Of a stretch of 64,000 bases of DNA, positions 1 to 10,280 are shown piece by piece. Positions within the stretch are counted from its first letter, which is position 1; the number at the start of each line of letters is the position of its first letter. The DNA is taken from contig NZ_CP083911.1 in NCBI RefSeq assembly GCF_020162115.1, forward strand, positions 2,480,001-2,544,000, in the 5' to 3' direction. Made by a program: the position numbers and the translations under genes. A model generated the notes under the pieces. The model worked only from the letters and a program-made list of their open reading frames with translations. It did not search any database and was not told the DNA's origin. The DNA comes from Tepidimonas taiwanensis (GTDB taxonomy: Bacteria; Pseudomonadota; Gammaproteobacteria; Burkholderiales; Burkholderiaceae_C).

Positions 1-728
<728 letters not shown>

Positions 729-1448
729 TCAGGCCAGCACTTCGGTCAGGAAGTCGTGCATCGCCCGCCACGAACGCGCATCAGCCCGCGCGCTGTAGAC
801 GGTGCCGAAGTCCGGGTCGTTGGCCTCCGGGTTCGTGAAGGCGTGCATCGTGCCGCCGTACGCGTGCAGCTGCCAGTCGGCGCCCGCGGCGCTCATTTCC
901 TGTGCAAAGGCGAGCACCGCCTCCGGTTTGGCCATCGGGTCGTCCCAGCCGTGCAGCGCCAGCACCCTGGCGTCGATGCGCCGCCCGGCCGTGTTGCCCG
1001 GCGGGGTGAACAGCCCATGAAAGCTCACCACCCCCTTGAGCGGCAACCCGCAGCGCGCCATGTCCAGCACGCTCAGGCCCCCGAAGCAAAAGCCGATCGC
1101 CGCCAGCCGCTGCGCGTCCACCTCGGGCTGCGCGGCCAGCGCCTGCAGCGCCGCGCCCAGCCGCGCCTGCAGCAACGCCCGGTCTTGCACGAGCGGCGTC
1201 ATCAGCGCGGCGTTTTCCTCGCGCGTGCGGCCGCGGCGGCCCTTGCCGTAGACGTCCATCGCAAAGCCGACATAGCCGCGCTCGGCCAGCGCGCGCGCCT
1301 TACCGTCCTCGAACGCGCTGCGCCCGGCCCAGGCGTGGGCCACCGCCACGCCGGGCCGCGGGCCGGCGTGAGCGTCGTCCCACGCCAGCAGGCCTTCGAA
1401 GGTGACGCCGTCGTGGGTGTATTCGATGGTGCGGGTCTGGATACTCAT
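729..1448 (-). CDS. Dienelactone hydrolase family protein
   Basis: Alpha/beta hydrolase of 239 residues of the dienelactone hydrolase type, cytoplasmic, no signal peptide. The nucleophile elbow is GFCFGG, with Cys in place of the usual Ser as in this family. The acid/base pair is probably Asp in GWDDPMAKP and His in MHAFTNPEANDP. The ATG at 1448 was chosen over an upstream in-frame start because AGGGGAG lies about 8 bases before it and homologues begin near this point (MSIQTRTIEYTHDG). It is a single gene after leuS. The family hydrolyses dienelactone in chlorocatechol breakdown, but many members have unknown ester substrates and no catechol genes are nearby, so the substrate is open. Confidence 0.88.
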   Translation of the reverse strand: MSIQTRTIEYTHDGVTFEGLLAWDDAHAGPRPGVAVAHAWAGRSAFEDGKARALAERGYVGFAMDVYGKGRRGRTREENAALMTPLVQDRALLQARLGAALQALAAQPEVDAQRLAAIGFCFGGLSVLDMARCGLPLKGVVSFHGLFTPPGNTAGRRIDARVLALHGWDDPMAKPEAVLAFAQEMSAAGADWQLHAYGGTMHAFTNPEANDPDFGTVYSARADARSWRAMHDFLTEVLA

Positions 1449-1581
1449 GCGCTGCGCTCCCCTGAAGCCTCCGGGCCCCGTCGCCCGACGCGCGGTCATG
1501 GCAACCGCGCTCACCGCCCGCCCCTGGGGCCCGCTGCACAGGGCCGGCGCAGGCATTCTAGGCCAACGCGACCGTGCGCCG

Positions 1582-3129
1582 TCATCCAGCCGGCGACAGG
1601 CGGAAGCGCTGCACGTGCTCGGCCAGGTGGCGCGCCTGCTCCTGCATCGCCATCGCGGCGGCGGCCGTCTGCTCCACCAGCGCGGCGTTTTGCTGCGTCA
1701 TGTGGTCCAGTTGCCCGAGCGCCTCGTTGATCTCACCGACGCCCTGCGCCTGCTCCTGGCTCGCGCGGGCGCTGTCGGCGATCCGCTCGCCCAGGCGCTG
1801 CACCTCGGCGATCATCGCGTCGATCAGCGTGCGCGCGTGGCCTACCTGGGCCGCGCCCTGCTGCACGTCGGCAACGCTGTGCTCGATGAGCGCGCGGATC
1901 TCACGCGCCGCCTCGGCGCTGCGCTGCGCCAGCGACCGCACCTCGCCCGCCACGACCGCAAAGCCCCGCCCCGCCTCGCCGGCGCGGGCTGCCTCCACCG
2001 CCGCGTTGAGCGCGAGGATATTGGTCTGAAACGCCAGACCGTCGATGACGGCGGTGATGGCGGCGATGCGATCGCTGCTGGCGCGGATCGCGTCCATCGT
2101 CGCCACCACGTGCGCCACGGCAGTGCCGGTGTCCTGCGCGTGCCGGCCCAGCGTCTGCGCCTGCTCGCTGGCGCGCTGGGCGGCGTCGGCCGCCTCGCGA
2201 ATGCGCCCGGTCAGCTCCTCCATGCTCGCCGCGGTTTCCTGCAGACGGCTCGCGGTCTGCTCGGTGCGGTTGGAGAGGTCCTGGTTGCCGTGCGCGATCT
2301 CTTCCGTCGCGGTCTGCAGCTGGGCGCTGGCGTGGCGCACCTCGGCGACCAGCGCCGCCAGCTGCGTGCGCATCGATTCGAGCGCCCGCGTCATCTCCCC
2401 GAACTCGTCACCGCGGCGGGTGTCGAGCGCGTGCGTCAGGTCACCCCCTGCGAGCGTGTTGGCAAACGCCACCGTGCGTTGCAGCGGCTGGCGGATGTGG
2501 CGGATCAGGAACGCCGCGCCGACCACGATGCCCAGCACCAGCAGCCCCATCGCCGTCGAGCCGAAAATCATGTTGTGGCGCCGCCGCGCTTCGAAGTAGA
2601 CCTGCGCGGCCTCGAGCTCGGCGCGCTGGTGGTCGGCCAGTTGCCGCAACGCCGCCAGATAGGCGGGGATGCGCGCGTTGTAGCGCGTCTCGAGCACCTG
2701 CATCGCCGCGGCTTCGTCACCGGCGTCGCGCAGCCGCTGCGCCTCTTGGAGCGCCTGCTCGACCTCGCGGCGCACCGTCATGATCGTATCGAGCAGTTCA
2801 CGCTCGCGCCCGTCGGTGGCGTGTCCGACGATGCGCGACTCCAGCTCGGCCATGCGCCGACGCGCCTCGGTCATCGGCGCCAGGTACAGCGCCTCCAGCA
2901 GCGGGTGGCGGGCAATGAACAGCGCCTGTACCCGGCTGAGGTCCGTCTCCACCATCCCCGCCCAGAGCGACGCGGCAAACAGCTGCTCCGTGCGCTCGCG
3001 GATCGTCGCCTCTGACGCCCGGCTCGTGCGCGCCGACTGCGTGGACACCGTGACCACGACGGCCACGATCGCCAACACCAACGTCCCCACTCCGACCCAC
3101 AGTTTGGTCGCCAACCGCCAATCCCGCAT
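1582..3129 (-). CDS. Methyl-accepting chemotaxis protein
   Basis: Inner-membrane chemoreceptor of 515 residues. A short cytoplasmic lead is followed by membrane segment 1 (about residues 12-30), a helical periplasmic domain of about 155 residues (four-helix-bundle type), and membrane segment 2 (about 187-209). Then come a HAMP domain (about 211-263) and a long coiled-coil signalling domain. Its hairpin tip is highly conserved ([20 protein letters not shown], about 366-385). Methylation-type Glu/Gln pairs occur in the helices, for example [19 protein letters not shown]. No C-terminal NWETF-like CheR tether is present. No che genes are nearby. The ligand cannot be read from sequence. Confidence 0.93.
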   Translation of the reverse strand: MRDWRLATKLWVGVGTLVLAIVAVVVTVSTQSARTSRASEATIRERTEQLFAASLWAGMVETDLSRVQALFIARHPLLEALYLAPMTEARRRMAELESRIVGHATDGRERELLDTIMTVRREVEQALQEAQRLRDAGDEAAAMQVLETRYNARIPAYLAALRQLADHQRAELEAAQVYFEARRRHNMIFGSTAMGLLVLGIVVGAAFLIRHIRQPLQRTVAFANTLAGGDLTHALDTRRGDEFGEMTRALESMRTQLAALVAEVRHASAQLQTATEEIAHGNQDLSNRTEQTASRLQETAASMEELTGRIREAADAAQRASEQAQTLGRHAQDTGTAVAHVVATMDAIRASSDRIAAITAVIDGLAFQTNILALNAAVEAARAGEAGRGFAVVAGEVRSLAQRSAEAAREIRALIEHSVADVQQGAAQVGHARTLIDAMIAEVQRLGERIADSARASQEQAQGVGEINEALGQLDHMTQQNAALVEQTAAAAMAMQEQARHLAEHVQRFRLSPAG

Positions 3130-3214
3130 ACGCTGCCTCGCTGTCGCTTGCCGGCCACCATGCGCTAACGGGCGGCCGGGCGCTGCACTCTAGCGCACCG
3201 CGCGGCTGGCGATT

Positions 3215-4060
3215 CTAGGGGTTTTCACTGAACGAACGTTCGTTCGTTTTTAGGCCCAGCACATCGAACATGTCGAACAGCCCCCGGGACTGGGTGGCGA
3301 GGAAGCGCACCGCCCGCAGGCTGCCCTGCGCGTAGGTCGCGCGGCTGCTGGACTTGTGGGTGATCTCGATGCGCTCGCCGCTGCCGAGGAACATCACCGT
3401 GTGGTCGCCCACCACGTCGCCGCCGCGCACGGTGGCAAAGCCGATCGCGCCGGCCGGGCGCTCGCCCGTGTGGCCGACGCGCTCGTACACCGCACAGTCC
3501 TTCAGGTCCCGCCCCTGCGCGGCGGCGATGACCTCGCCCATCTTGAGCGCCGTGCCACTCGGGGCGTCGACCTTGTGGCGGTGGTGCGCCTCGACGATCT
3601 CGATGTCGTAGCCGACGGCCAGCGCCCGCGCAGCCATCTCCAGGAGTTTGAGCGTGACGTTGACGCCCACGCTCATGTTGGGTGCCATCACGATCGGAAT
3701 GTCGCGCGCGGCGGCCGCGATTTCGGCCTTTTGCGCGTCGTCGAACCCGGTGGTGCCGATGACCAGCGCGGTGCCGTGGCGCCGGCATGCGGCCAGGTGG
3801 GCCATCGTCCCCTCGGGGCGGGTGAAGTCGATCAGAAAGTCGCTGACAGCCAGCGCCGCGTCCAGGTCCGCGCCGATCGCCACGCCGGCCGGCTGGCCAA
3901 GGAACGCGGCCGCGTCCTGGCCGAGCGCGGGGCTGTCGGGCCGGTCGAGCGCGGCCGACAGAACACAGTCGTCGGCGGCTTGCACGGCTTCGATGAGCAT
4001 GCGGCCCATGCGGCCGCTGGCGCCGGCGATGGCGACACGATAGGGGGGTTGGGCGGTCAT
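3215..4060 (-). CDS. dapB: 4-hydroxy-tetrahydrodipicolinate reductase
   Basis: Reduces 4-hydroxy-tetrahydrodipicolinate with NAD(P)H in the lysine/diaminopimelate pathway; cytoplasmic. The 281 residues show the N-terminal nucleotide-binding motif GASGRMGRM (about 13-21), the family signature with the catalytic His pair and Lys ([20 protein letters not shown]), and GTTGFD. Length is normal for the family. The start at 4060 has no competing upstream start. bamE ends its own run 42 bases upstream on the same strand. The last codons contain a 16-bp perfect palindrome, listed separately. Confidence 0.96.
   Translation of the reverse strand: MTAQPPYRVAIAGASGRMGRMLIEAVQAADDCVLSAALDRPDSPALGQDAAAFLGQPAGVAIGADLDAALAVSDFLIDFTRPEGTMAHLAACRRHGTALVIGTTGFDDAQKAEIAAAARDIPIVMAPNMSVGVNVTLKLLEMAARALAVGYDIEIVEAHHRHKVDAPSGTALKMGEVIAAAQGRDLKDCAVYERVGHTGERPAGAIGFATVRGGDVVGDHTVMFLGSGERIEITHKSSSRATYAQGSLRAVRFLATQSRGLFDMFDVLGLKTNERSFSENP
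3230..3245. promoter_or_regulatory. 16-bp perfect palindrome near the dapB 3' end
   Basis: GAACGAACGTTCGTTC is its own reverse complement. It sits in the last codons of dapB, about 100 bases before the chemoreceptor start at 3129 on the same strand. AACGAACG/CGTTCGTT half-sites are typical of TetR-family operators, so it could control the chemoreceptor gene from within dapB. No regulator gene is adjacent. Chance cannot be excluded. Confidence 0.35.
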
Positions 4061-4102
4061 GACGACGGTCGAAACAGGAGGGGGGCCACGGCCGACGGCC
4101 GG

Positions 4103-4696
4103 TCAGCGGGGTTCGAGCGGCGGATAGGACCGCGCCGTGGACGCCGCCGCCGCGTCCGGGGCCGCCTCGGGGGACGGGGGCGTGGCCGGGGCGGACGTGC
4201 CCTTGGCCTCGAATGCGCGCAGCTGTTCCTCGCTCGCCTCCAGCGCCGGTGCCTGGCCGGCGGGACGGCGCGCAGCAAGCGAGGCGACGAACTCCTCCTC
4301 GGTCGGCAGCTCGTCGGCCTGCACGCGCGCCAGCCGGTCACCGTCGAAGAACACCGTCACCACGCGGCGCTGCGGCGGCTGGCCCTGGCGCTGCAGCGTG
4401 AAGACGTAGTCCCAGCGGTTGGCGTGGAAGACGCTGGCCACCAGCGGCGTGCCGAGGATCGCCTGCACCTGCTCGCGCGTCATGCCGGGCTGCAGCGCCT
4501 GCACCTGCTCGCGCACCACGACGTTGCCCTGCAGGATGTCCATGCGGTACGGCGTGATCACGCCGCCGAGGCTGGCCAGCCGCGCCGTCGCGCCGTCGAG
4601 CGAGGCACAGCCCGCCAGCAGCGCCCCGGCGAGGGGCACCGTCCACGCGTACCGGCGGGCAACGAGGGAGGTGAGCAGGCGGGCGGCAACGTTCAT
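4103..4696 (-). CDS. bamE: Outer membrane protein assembly factor BamE (SmpA/OmlA lipoprotein)
   Basis: Small lipoprotein of the Bam complex, which inserts beta-barrel proteins into the outer membrane. The 197-residue product has a lipoprotein signal peptide with lipobox LAGC (about residues 24-27). The SmpA/OmlA domain follows: [55 protein letters not shown]. The C-terminus is an Ala/Pro/Glu-rich tail of about 65 residues, longer than in enteric BamE. The ATG at 4696 puts the signal peptide at the N-terminus. It is divergent from fur, an arrangement common in beta- and gammaproteobacteria. Confidence 0.93.
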   Translation of the reverse strand: MNVAARLLTSLVARRYAWTVPLAGALLAGCASLDGATARLASLGGVITPYRMDILQGNVVVREQVQALQPGMTREQVQAILGTPLVASVFHANRWDYVFTLQRQGQPPQRRVVTVFFDGDRLARVQADELPTEEEFVASLAARRPAGQAPALEASEEQLRAFEAKGTSAPATPPSPEAAPDAAAASTARSYPPLEPR

Positions 4697-4810
4697 GGCG
4701 GGCGAAAAATAAACGCGCAAAGACACAGAATCTGGCGCGAGGTTATATCATCGGCCCATTGTAGTGGCGCACGCCCCACGGCGTGGCCCCAACCCCATAG
4801 CGCAGCCCTC

Positions 4811-5251
4811 ATGACCGGCATCGAAGAACTCAAGAGCACGGGGCTCAAGGCCACGTTGCCGCGACTCAAGATCCTGGAGATCTTCCAGTCTGGCCGTCAG
4901 CGCCACATGACGGCCGAGGATGTCTTCAAGGTGCTGCTGGAAGAGCAGTCCGACATCGGGCTGGCGACCGTCTACCGGGTGCTGACGCAGTTCGAGCAGG
5001 CCGGCATCCTGGTGCGCAGCAATTTCGAGTCTGGCAAGGCGGTCTACGAGCTCAACGAGGGCCAGCACCACGACCACCTGGTGTGCCTGGACTGCGGTCG
5101 GGTGGAAGAGTTTTACGACGCCGAAATCGAACGCCGCCAGCAGGCAATCGCCCAAGAGCGCGGCTTCCAACTGCAAGAGCATGCCTTGTCACTGTATGCG
5201 CACTGCATACGCGAGGACTGCCCGCACCGCACCAAGCCGCGCCGCCCCTGA
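4811..5251 (+). CDS. fur: Ferric uptake regulator
   Basis: Fe(II)-dependent repressor of 146 residues. The N-terminal winged helix ([46 protein letters not shown]) is followed by the metal-binding dimerisation domain. That domain has the His-rich [16 protein letters not shown] segment and a second Cys pair, CIREDCPH, as in structural-zinc Fur proteins. The ATG at 4811 matches the usual family start. The 114-base gap to bamE should hold both divergent promoters. A TTATAT-like element lies at 4743-4748 for the fur direction and TACAAT (minus strand, about 4764-4759) for bamE, but no clear -35 boxes were found. Confidence 0.96.
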   Translation: MTGIEELKSTGLKATLPRLKILEIFQSGRQRHMTAEDVFKVLLEEQSDIGLATVYRVLTQFEQAGILVRSNFESGKAVYELNEGQHHDHLVCLDCGRVEEFYDAEIERRQQAIAQERGFQLQEHALSLYAHCIREDCPHRTKPRRP

Positions 5252-5287
5252 GCGGAAAAGACCCCGCAAAGGGCTCGGGGCGCAAGC

Positions 5288-6238
5288 TCAGTCGTCACGC
5301 AGCATCGCGGCGCGCTGGCGCTGCACGAACTCCTGATAGGTGTCGATGCCGCGCAGTTGCAGGATGGTGTTGCGCACCGCCGCTTCCACCAGCACCGCGA
5401 TGTTGCGCCCCGCCACCACCGGGATGACCGCCTTGCGGATCGCCACGCCCAGCACGTCCTGAAACAGCGGCTCGCTGGGCAGCCGCTCGTATTCGCGGTC
5501 CAGCGTCGCCTGCCGCACCAGGTGCACGATCAGGCGCAGCCGCATCTTGCGCCGCACCGCCGTCTCGCCAAAGATCGCCTTGATGTCGAGCAGGCCGATG
5601 CCACGCACCTCCAGCAGGTTTTGCAGCAGCTCCGGGCAGCGCCCCTCGATCGCGGTTTGGCTCACGCGGTACAGGTCGACCGCGTCGTCCGCCACCAGGC
5701 CGTGCCCGCGCGTGATGAGCTCCAACCCCAGCTCGCTCTTGCCCAACCCCGACTCGCCGGTGATCAACACCCCCAGCCCGAGGATGTCCATGAACACCCC
5801 GTGCAGCGTGGTGCGCTCGGCAAAGTGGCGCGACAGGTACGCGCGCAGGACGTCGATGACGAAGGCCGCGGACGCCGCCGTGGCAAAGAGCGGGATGTGC
5901 GCGCGTTCGCACATCGCCACCAGCTCCGCCGGCGGGAGCTGATCGTCGGCCACGACCAGCAGCGGCGGCTCCAGCGTAACGATGCGCGCCACGCGCCGGC
6001 GGCAATCCTCCTCGGTGGCGTTTTGCAGGTACGCCACCTCGCGCGCGCCCAGCACCTGGGCCCGGTAGGGGTGTATGTGGTTCAGGTAGCCGACCAGATC
6101 GGCGCCGGAGCGCGCCTCGGACACCGCCTTGTCGTCGAAGCGCCGCTCGGACGCCGTCTGCCCCGCGACCCACTGCCACTTCAGGGTTTCGCGGTGGTGC
6201 TCGAACAGGGCGTCGGCACTGACGGCGCGGGGCTTCAT
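5288..6238 (-). CDS. hprK: HPr kinase/phosphorylase
   Basis: ATP-dependent kinase and phosphorylase acting on the seryl site of HPr. In proteobacteria it links the incomplete PTS to carbon and nitrogen control. The 316 residues carry the P-loop GESGLGKS (about 161-168), [15 protein letters not shown], and the family signature [18 protein letters not shown] (about 208-225). It lies 43 bases after ptsN on the same strand, in the usual hpf-ptsN-hprK order. It is convergent with fur. Confidence 0.95.
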   Translation of the reverse strand: MKPRAVSADALFEHHRETLKWQWVAGQTASERRFDDKAVSEARSGADLVGYLNHIHPYRAQVLGAREVAYLQNATEEDCRRRVARIVTLEPPLLVVADDQLPPAELVAMCERAHIPLFATAASAAFVIDVLRAYLSRHFAERTTLHGVFMDILGLGVLITGESGLGKSELGLELITRGHGLVADDAVDLYRVSQTAIEGRCPELLQNLLEVRGIGLLDIKAIFGETAVRRKMRLRLIVHLVRQATLDREYERLPSEPLFQDVLGVAIRKAVIPVVAGRNIAVLVEAAVRNTILQLRGIDTYQEFVQRQRAAMLRDD

Positions 6239-6281
6239 CGGCGTGCGATCCCGCGGGGCAGGGGCGGCGACCGCCGGCGCG

Positions 6282-6752
6282 TCAGGCGGCGGCGTGCGCC
6301 GACTGCCAGCTCGCGATCAGGCCGTGCAGCGTGGCGGCGTTGTCGGCGCTGCGCAGCTTCTCGCGCAGCGCGGCGTCGCTGAGCAGTTCGGCGATTTCGG
6401 ACAGGATTTCCAAGTGCTTCTGCGTCGCCGCCTCCGGCACCAGCAGGAAGATCAGCAGGTTGACCGGCTGCTCGTCCGGCGCGTCGAACCCGATCGGCTG
6501 CGCGAGCTGGAACACCGCCGCCATCGGCTGCTTGAGGCCCTTGATGCGCCCGTGCGGAATCGCCACGCCGTGCCCCAGGCCGGTGGAGCCCAGGCGCTCG
6601 CGCGCAAACAGGCTGTCGGTGACGAGCGCCCGGTTGAGCCCGTGCAGGGATTCGAACAGCAGCCCCGCTTCCTCGAACGCGCGTTTCTTGCTCGTGGCGT
6701 CGACGGCCACCAACACGTGCTCGGGCGGCAGGATCGCAGAGAGTCGGTTCAT
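6282..6752 (-). CDS. ptsN: PTS IIA-like nitrogen-regulatory protein (EIIA-Ntr)
   Basis: Phosphoacceptor of the nitrogen PTS, a cytoplasmic regulator rather than a sugar transporter. The 156-residue protein opens with [15 protein letters not shown]. It has the active-site His at about residue 67 in [13 protein letters not shown], then [22 protein letters not shown], typical of PtsN. The ATG at 6752 was preferred to one nine codons upstream because AAGG sits about 7 bases before it. hprK follows. A strong hairpin separates it from hpf, so it may have its own promoter or depend on read-through. Confidence 0.93.
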   Translation of the reverse strand: MNRLSAILPPEHVLVAVDATSKKRAFEEAGLLFESLHGLNRALVTDSLFARERLGSTGLGHGVAIPHGRIKGLKQPMAAVFQLAQPIGFDAPDEQPVNLLIFLLVPEAATQKHLEILSEIAELLSDAALREKLRSADNAATLHGLIASWQSAHAAA

Positions 6753-6817
6753 CGCTGTGCCTTGGAACGAGGGGTGCATTATGCCGCCAAGCCTGCGGCG
6801 ATGTCATCGCCCGGAAA

Positions 6818-6850
6818 CAACAAACCGCTTGCGGAGCAAGCGGTTTGTTG
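6818..6850 (-). terminator. Hairpin between hpf and ptsN (terminator-like)
   Basis: A perfect 14-bp stem (CAACAAACCGCTTG at 6818-6831 with its complement at 6837-6850) encloses a 5-base loop. On the minus strand it lies 17 bases past the hpf stop, and the following bases are only modestly T-rich. It is probably the hpf terminator or an attenuator before ptsN. Confidence 0.7.
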
Positions 6851-6867
6851 CACTGCAGCAACGCTGC

Positions 6868-7200
6868 TCAGACAACCTCTTTCTTCATCGGCAGGTGGTG
6901 GTGCTCCTGGACCTTGTCCTTGTAGCGCAGCACCTGGCGGTCGAGCTTGTCGGCCAGCTCGTCCACCGCGGCGTACAGATCGGCGTGGGTGCTCTCGGCG
7001 TAGATGTCCTTGCCCTTGACGTGGATGTTGCACTCGGCCTTCTGGCGGTGATCCTTGTCCTTGATCTTGTCCACGGTGAGCAGCACGCGGATGTCCACCA
7101 CCTGATCGAAGTGGCGCGAGATGCGTTCCAGCTTGCTGGTCACGTAGTTGCGCAGGGCGGGGGTCACCTCGAGGTGGTGTCCACTGATGGTCAGGTTCAT
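6868..7200 (-). CDS. hpf: Ribosome hibernation-promoting factor (short HPF/RaiA)
   Basis: Binds the 30S subunit in stationary phase and promotes ribosome dimerisation or inactivation. The 110 residues show the HPF fold: [76 protein letters not shown]. The C-terminal extension of long HPF is absent. A near-perfect AAGGAGG lies 7-8 bases before the ATG at 7200. rpoN, often just upstream in related genomes, is not here; the next gene upstream is the divergent AhpD-like gene. Confidence 0.93.
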   Translation of the reverse strand: MNLTISGHHLEVTPALRNYVTSKLERISRHFDQVVDIRVLLTVDKIKDKDHRQKAECNIHVKGKDIYAESTHADLYAAVDELADKLDRQVLRYKDKVQEHHHLPMKKEVV

Positions 7201-7403
7201 GAAGAGCCTCCTTTCGCTCCGGGATGGTGCCCGGCCGCCGACGGCCGGACGGCGCGGTGACGGTCCGTCACCCGCTCGCCCCTACTATGCCCGTTTGACG
7301 GCGGTGTGACAAGCACCCCGAGGGCCGACCCTGACGTCCCCACACCCGACACCCCCCATATCGGCGGCTCGCTCGCCATTTTTTCAATGGATCGGGGCGT
7401 GGG

Positions 7404-7430
7404 TGTAAGCCCACGGCGTTTCGCACGACC
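7404..7430 (+). promoter_or_regulatory. ECF-type promoter, copy 1 (TGTAAG-N16-CGACC)
   Basis: TGTAAG at 7404-7409 and CGACC at 7426-7430 are separated by exactly 16 bases, about 70 bases before the AhpD-like start at 7500. The same pair with the same spacing occurs at 8096-8122 before the bufferin operon. GTAAC/TGTAA-type -35 and CG-type -10 boxes about 16 bases apart are usual for ECF sigma factors of bufferin loci. The assignment to the ECF factor at 11181-11774 is inferred. Confidence 0.6.
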
Positions 7431-7499
7431 AAGCCACACACAGCGCTGGCAAAGCGCGCCTGCCGCTGCGACGTCGTTACCCCTTCCTGGAGATTGCCG

Positions 7500-8072
7500 A
7501 TGAACGCCCCCATTGCCCGACTGGCGCTGGAACCCCAAACCCTGGCCTCGACCATCGGCGTGGCCCACGACGTGCTGGCCGCCGCGCAAGCGCGGCTGGG
7601 CTTCGTGCCCCACATGTACACCCACATGGCCAATGCGCCCGGGCTGTTGCACACCTACACCACCGGCTACGAGCACTTCCGACAGGCGAGCGGCTTCACC
7701 CCCGCCGAGCAGGAGGTCGTGTTTCTGACCATCAGCCGCTTTCACCGCTGCACCTACTGCATGGCGGCGCACAGCATGATCGCCGACAAGGTCTCCAAGG
7801 TGCCCGCCCCCGTGCTGCAGGCGCTACGTGATGGCACGGCCATTCCCGACGCCAAGCTCGCCGCCTTGTCCGCCTTTACCCACGCGATGGTGGAAAGCCG
7901 CGGAGCCCCCACGCCCGAGCAGGTGCAGGCGTTTCGCGCGGCCGGCTACGGCGACCAACAGGTGCTCGAGATCATCCTCGCCATTGCGGTCAAGACGCTG
8001 AGCAACTTCAGTAACCACGTGCTGCACACCCCGGTGGACCCGGCTTTCCAGCCATACGCCTGGCAGGCTTGA
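7500..8072 (+). CDS. Carboxymuconolactone decarboxylase / AhpD-like peroxidase-related protein
   Basis: Cytoplasmic all-helical protein of 190 residues with the AhpD-type redox pair and His in FHRCTYCMAAHSMIA (CxxC, about residues 83-86). LGFVPHMYTHMANAP precedes it and LEIILAIAVKTLSNFSNHVLHT is near the end. Family members act as thiol peroxidase partners or lactone decarboxylases; the CxxC-His set favours the redox role. The ATG at 7500 has CTGGAG 8 bases upstream. A TTG two codons earlier is less likely. It shares an ECF-type promoter with the bufferin operon that follows, so it is probably co-induced by the same stress. Confidence 0.85.
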   Translation: MNAPIARLALEPQTLASTIGVAHDVLAAAQARLGFVPHMYTHMANAPGLLHTYTTGYEHFRQASGFTPAEQEVVFLTISRFHRCTYCMAAHSMIADKVSKVPAPVLQALRDGTAIPDAKLAALSAFTHAMVESRGAPTPEQVQAFRAAGYGDQQVLEIILAIAVKTLSNFSNHVLHTPVDPAFQPYAWQA

Positions 8073-8095
8073 TGTCGCGACACGCGTCGGGTGTG

Positions 8096-8122
8096 TGTAA
8101 GAACCCCGACGCTCGCGCGACC
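8096..8122 (+). promoter_or_regulatory. ECF-type promoter, copy 2 (TGTAAG-N16-CGACC)
   Basis: TGTAAG at 8096-8101 and CGACC at 8118-8122 with 16 bases between, matching the copy at 7404-7430. It starts 24 bases after the AhpD-like stop and lies about 85 bases before the bufferin precursor gene. The predicted transcript would cover the four-gene operon 8206-10774. Confidence 0.62.
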
Positions 8123-8205
8123 AACGATCGTCACGTCGCCTCGACGGCCCCAGCGACGCTGACACCTCCTCCAGCTGGGGCCAGTATCCGCACAGGAGTC
8201 ACATC

Positions 8206-8520
8206 ATGAATCAGCATCTGTCCGCTGCCGCCCTCACGCTCGCGCTGGGGGCTGCCCTGGCCACCGCCGCCACGACCGCCTCGGCCCAATCCTCGGGGCA
8301 GGACATGGGGATGGGTGGCAAAGAAAAATGCTATGGCGTCGCCCTCAAGGGCAAGAACGACTGCGCCGCCGGGCCAGGCACCACCTGCGCCGGAACGTCG
8401 AAGAAGGACTATCAGGGCAACGCCTGGAAGTTCGTTCCCGCGGGCACGTGCGAAAAGACCCCGTCACCCACGTCGCCCACGGGCTTCGGCCAGCTCAAGG
8501 AATTCAAGGAAAAAGCGTAA
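8206..8520 (+). CDS. Bufferin-type RiPP precursor (DUF2282)
   Basis: Exported 104-residue precursor. The signal peptide is about residues 1-27 (ending ATTASA) and is followed by a Met/Gly-rich stretch. The core holds four Cys (42, 53, 61, 82) in the family pattern EKCYGVA, KNDCAAG, TCAGTS, GTCEK. In Caulobacter, DUF2282 proteins are substrates of a DUF692 (MNIO) enzyme that turns core cysteines into thiooxazole groups, giving copper-binding bufferins. Here the DUF692 gene follows after 81 bases. CAGGAG precedes the ATG. The C-terminal tail (residues 85-104) lies beyond the last Cys. Function is inferred from the family and the operon. Confidence 0.88.
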   Translation: MNQHLSAAALTLALGAALATAATTASAQSSGQDMGMGGKEKCYGVALKGKNDCAAGPGTTCAGTSKKDYQGNAWKFVPAGTCEKTPSPTSPTGFGQLKEFKEKA

Positions 8521-8601
8521 GCCGATGGCGCCGAGGCCCGCGACACCCGTCGCCGGGCCGACGCGCCATCCCCCACAACGTCCCCCCCGTGGAGTGCGCC
8601 G

Positions 8602-9492
8602 ATGCCGCCTGCCCCCGCCGCCACGCCAAACGACCGCCTGCCCGCGCGCGGCGGGCTCGGGCTCAAGCCGGCGTACTTCCCCACCATCCTCGAGCAAGGC
8701 CCGGACGTGGGCTTCTTCGAGGTGCACGCGGAGAACTATTTCGTCGCGGGCGGCCCGATGCACCATTTCCTCGGCCGCATCCGCGAGCGCTACGCCCTGT
8801 CCCTCCACGGGGTGGGGTTGTCCATCGGCGGCGAGGGGCCGCTGGATCGTGCGCATCTGGCGGCGCTCCAGCGTTTGCTGGATCGTTACCAGCCGCAGGC
8901 GTTTTCCGAACATCTGGCCTGGTCCAGCCACGGCGGGCATTTTTTCAACGACCTGCTGCCGCTTCCCTATACCAACGCCACCTTGCAGCGCGTGTGCGCG
9001 CACATCGACCAAGTGCAGCACACACTGGGCCGTCGCCTGCTGCTGGAAAACCCCTCGACCTATGTCGAGTTCGCCGCGTCCACCTGGGACGAGGCGGACT
9101 TCATCACCGAAGTGGTGCGCCGCACCGACTGCGGGCTGCTACTCGACGTCAACAACGCGTACGTGAGCTGCACCAACCACGGCCGTGACGCGCACGCGTA
9201 TCTGGCGCGGCTGCCGCTGCACGCGGTGGGCGAAATCCACCTCGCCGGCTTTGCCGAGGACGTGGACGCGGCGGGCGCGCGGCTGCTGATCGACACCCAC
9301 GGTGCCCCCGTGGACGATGCCGTGTGGGCCTTGTACCGGTACGCCCTGCGCCACACCGGCCCGGTGGCCACGCTGATCGAGCGCGACCAGCACCTGCCCG
9401 CCTTCGCGGTGCTGCTGGCCGAGGCGCATGCCGCCGATGCGTGGCTGGCCGAGGCGGCCGCGCAGGCACCGATGCGCGCGGAGGTGGTGTGA
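8602..9492 (+). CDS. DUF692 multinuclear non-haem iron oxygenase (MNIO), bufferin maturase
   Basis: TIM-barrel oxidative enzyme of 296 residues, expected to modify Cys residues of the DUF2282 precursor. Family metal and active-site segments are all present: LSLHGVGLS (HGVGLS, 69-74), SEHLAWS (102-108), LENPS (148-152), LDVNNAYVS (181-189), IHLAGF (212-217), DTHG (231-234), IERD (259-262). It is cytoplasmic. GGAG lies 7 bases before the ATG. Its TGA overlaps the ATG of the DUF2063 gene by one base (TGATG), implying translational coupling with the partner thought to present the substrate. Confidence 0.93.
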   Translation: MPPAPAATPNDRLPARGGLGLKPAYFPTILEQGPDVGFFEVHAENYFVAGGPMHHFLGRIRERYALSLHGVGLSIGGEGPLDRAHLAALQRLLDRYQPQAFSEHLAWSSHGGHFFNDLLPLPYTNATLQRVCAHIDQVQHTLGRRLLLENPSTYVEFAASTWDEADFITEVVRRTDCGLLLDVNNAYVSCTNHGRDAHAYLARLPLHAVGEIHLAGFAEDVDAAGARLLIDTHGAPVDDAVWALYRYALRHTGPVATLIERDQHLPAFAVLLAEAHAADAWLAEAAAQAPMRAEVV

Positions 9493-10280
9493 TGCTCGCC
9501 TGGACGCACGCGCTGCTCGACCCTTCGGTGCCACCGCCGCCCGGCCTGGTCGCGTGGAACGGCTCGGACGTGACGCCGCGCTTTGCGGTGTACCGCAACA
9601 ACGTCGTGGTCTCGCTCATCGACGCGTTGGCCGACACCTACCCGGTGGTGGCGCAGCTGGTCGGCGAGGCCTTCTTTCGCGCAATGGCGCGCGAATACGT
9701 GTGCGCACACCCACCCACCACGCCGGTGCTGGCGCACTACGGGGGCGATTTCGCCGCGTTCATCGAGGGCTTCCCGCCGGCGGCCCCGGTGCCGTACCTG
9801 GCGGACGTGGCCCGCGTGGAGTGGGCCAACCTGCAGGCGCTGCACGCCCCGGATGCGCCGGTGCTGACCGCAGCCGCCTTGCAAGCGGCGCTCGCCGACC
9901 CCGAGCGGTTGCCCGCGCTGCGCCTCCATTTACATCCCTCGCTGCACGCGTTGCGGTTGCGCCACGCCGCCGTGTCGATCTGGGCCGCGCACCACGGACA
10001 CGGCGCACTGGAGACGATCGACCCCACGCGCGCGGAATGCGCCGTGGTCGTGCGCACCGACCTCGTGGTGCAAGTGATCCCCGTGGATGAGGCCGCCCTG
10101 GCCGTGCTCGACGACATCGCCGCGGGTTGGCCCCTCGGGGCGGTGTTGGAGCGCCTGACGGCGCGCGCCGCGCCGCTCGATCTGGGCCCATGGCTGGGCC
10201 GGCTGCTGCAGGTCCACGCCCTGAGCGCGCTGAGCCTCACCCCCACCAATACCGATTCAACCGAGGAGACGCGATCATGA
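9492..10280 (+). CDS. DUF2063 partner protein of the MNIO enzyme
   Basis: A 262-residue protein of the DUF2063 family, the regular partner of DUF692 in bufferin loci and presumed to bind the precursor leader. Family features seen are RFAVYRNNVVVSLIDALADTYPVV, MAREYVCAHPPTTPVL, YGGDFAAFIEGFPPA, and VPYLADVARVEWANLQALHAPD. The start is the ATG at 9492 overlapping the DUF692 stop. A longer upstream extension would run inside the DUF692 gene. The stop overlaps the DoxX ATG (ATGA). Confidence 0.92.
   Translation: MLAWTHALLDPSVPPPPGLVAWNGSDVTPRFAVYRNNVVVSLIDALADTYPVVAQLVGEAFFRAMAREYVCAHPPTTPVLAHYGGDFAAFIEGFPPAAPVPYLADVARVEWANLQALHAPDAPVLTAAALQAALADPERLPALRLHLHPSLHALRLRHAAVSIWAAHHGHGALETIDPTRAECAVVVRTDLVVQVIPVDEAALAVLDDIAAGWPLGAVLERLTARAAPLDLGPWLGRLLQVHALSALSLTPTNTDSTEETRS

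Noticed and set aside
5255..5285. Hairpin CCCCG...CGGGG between fur and hprK as a terminator
   Set aside because: Only five base pairs and no T-run; too weak to list.
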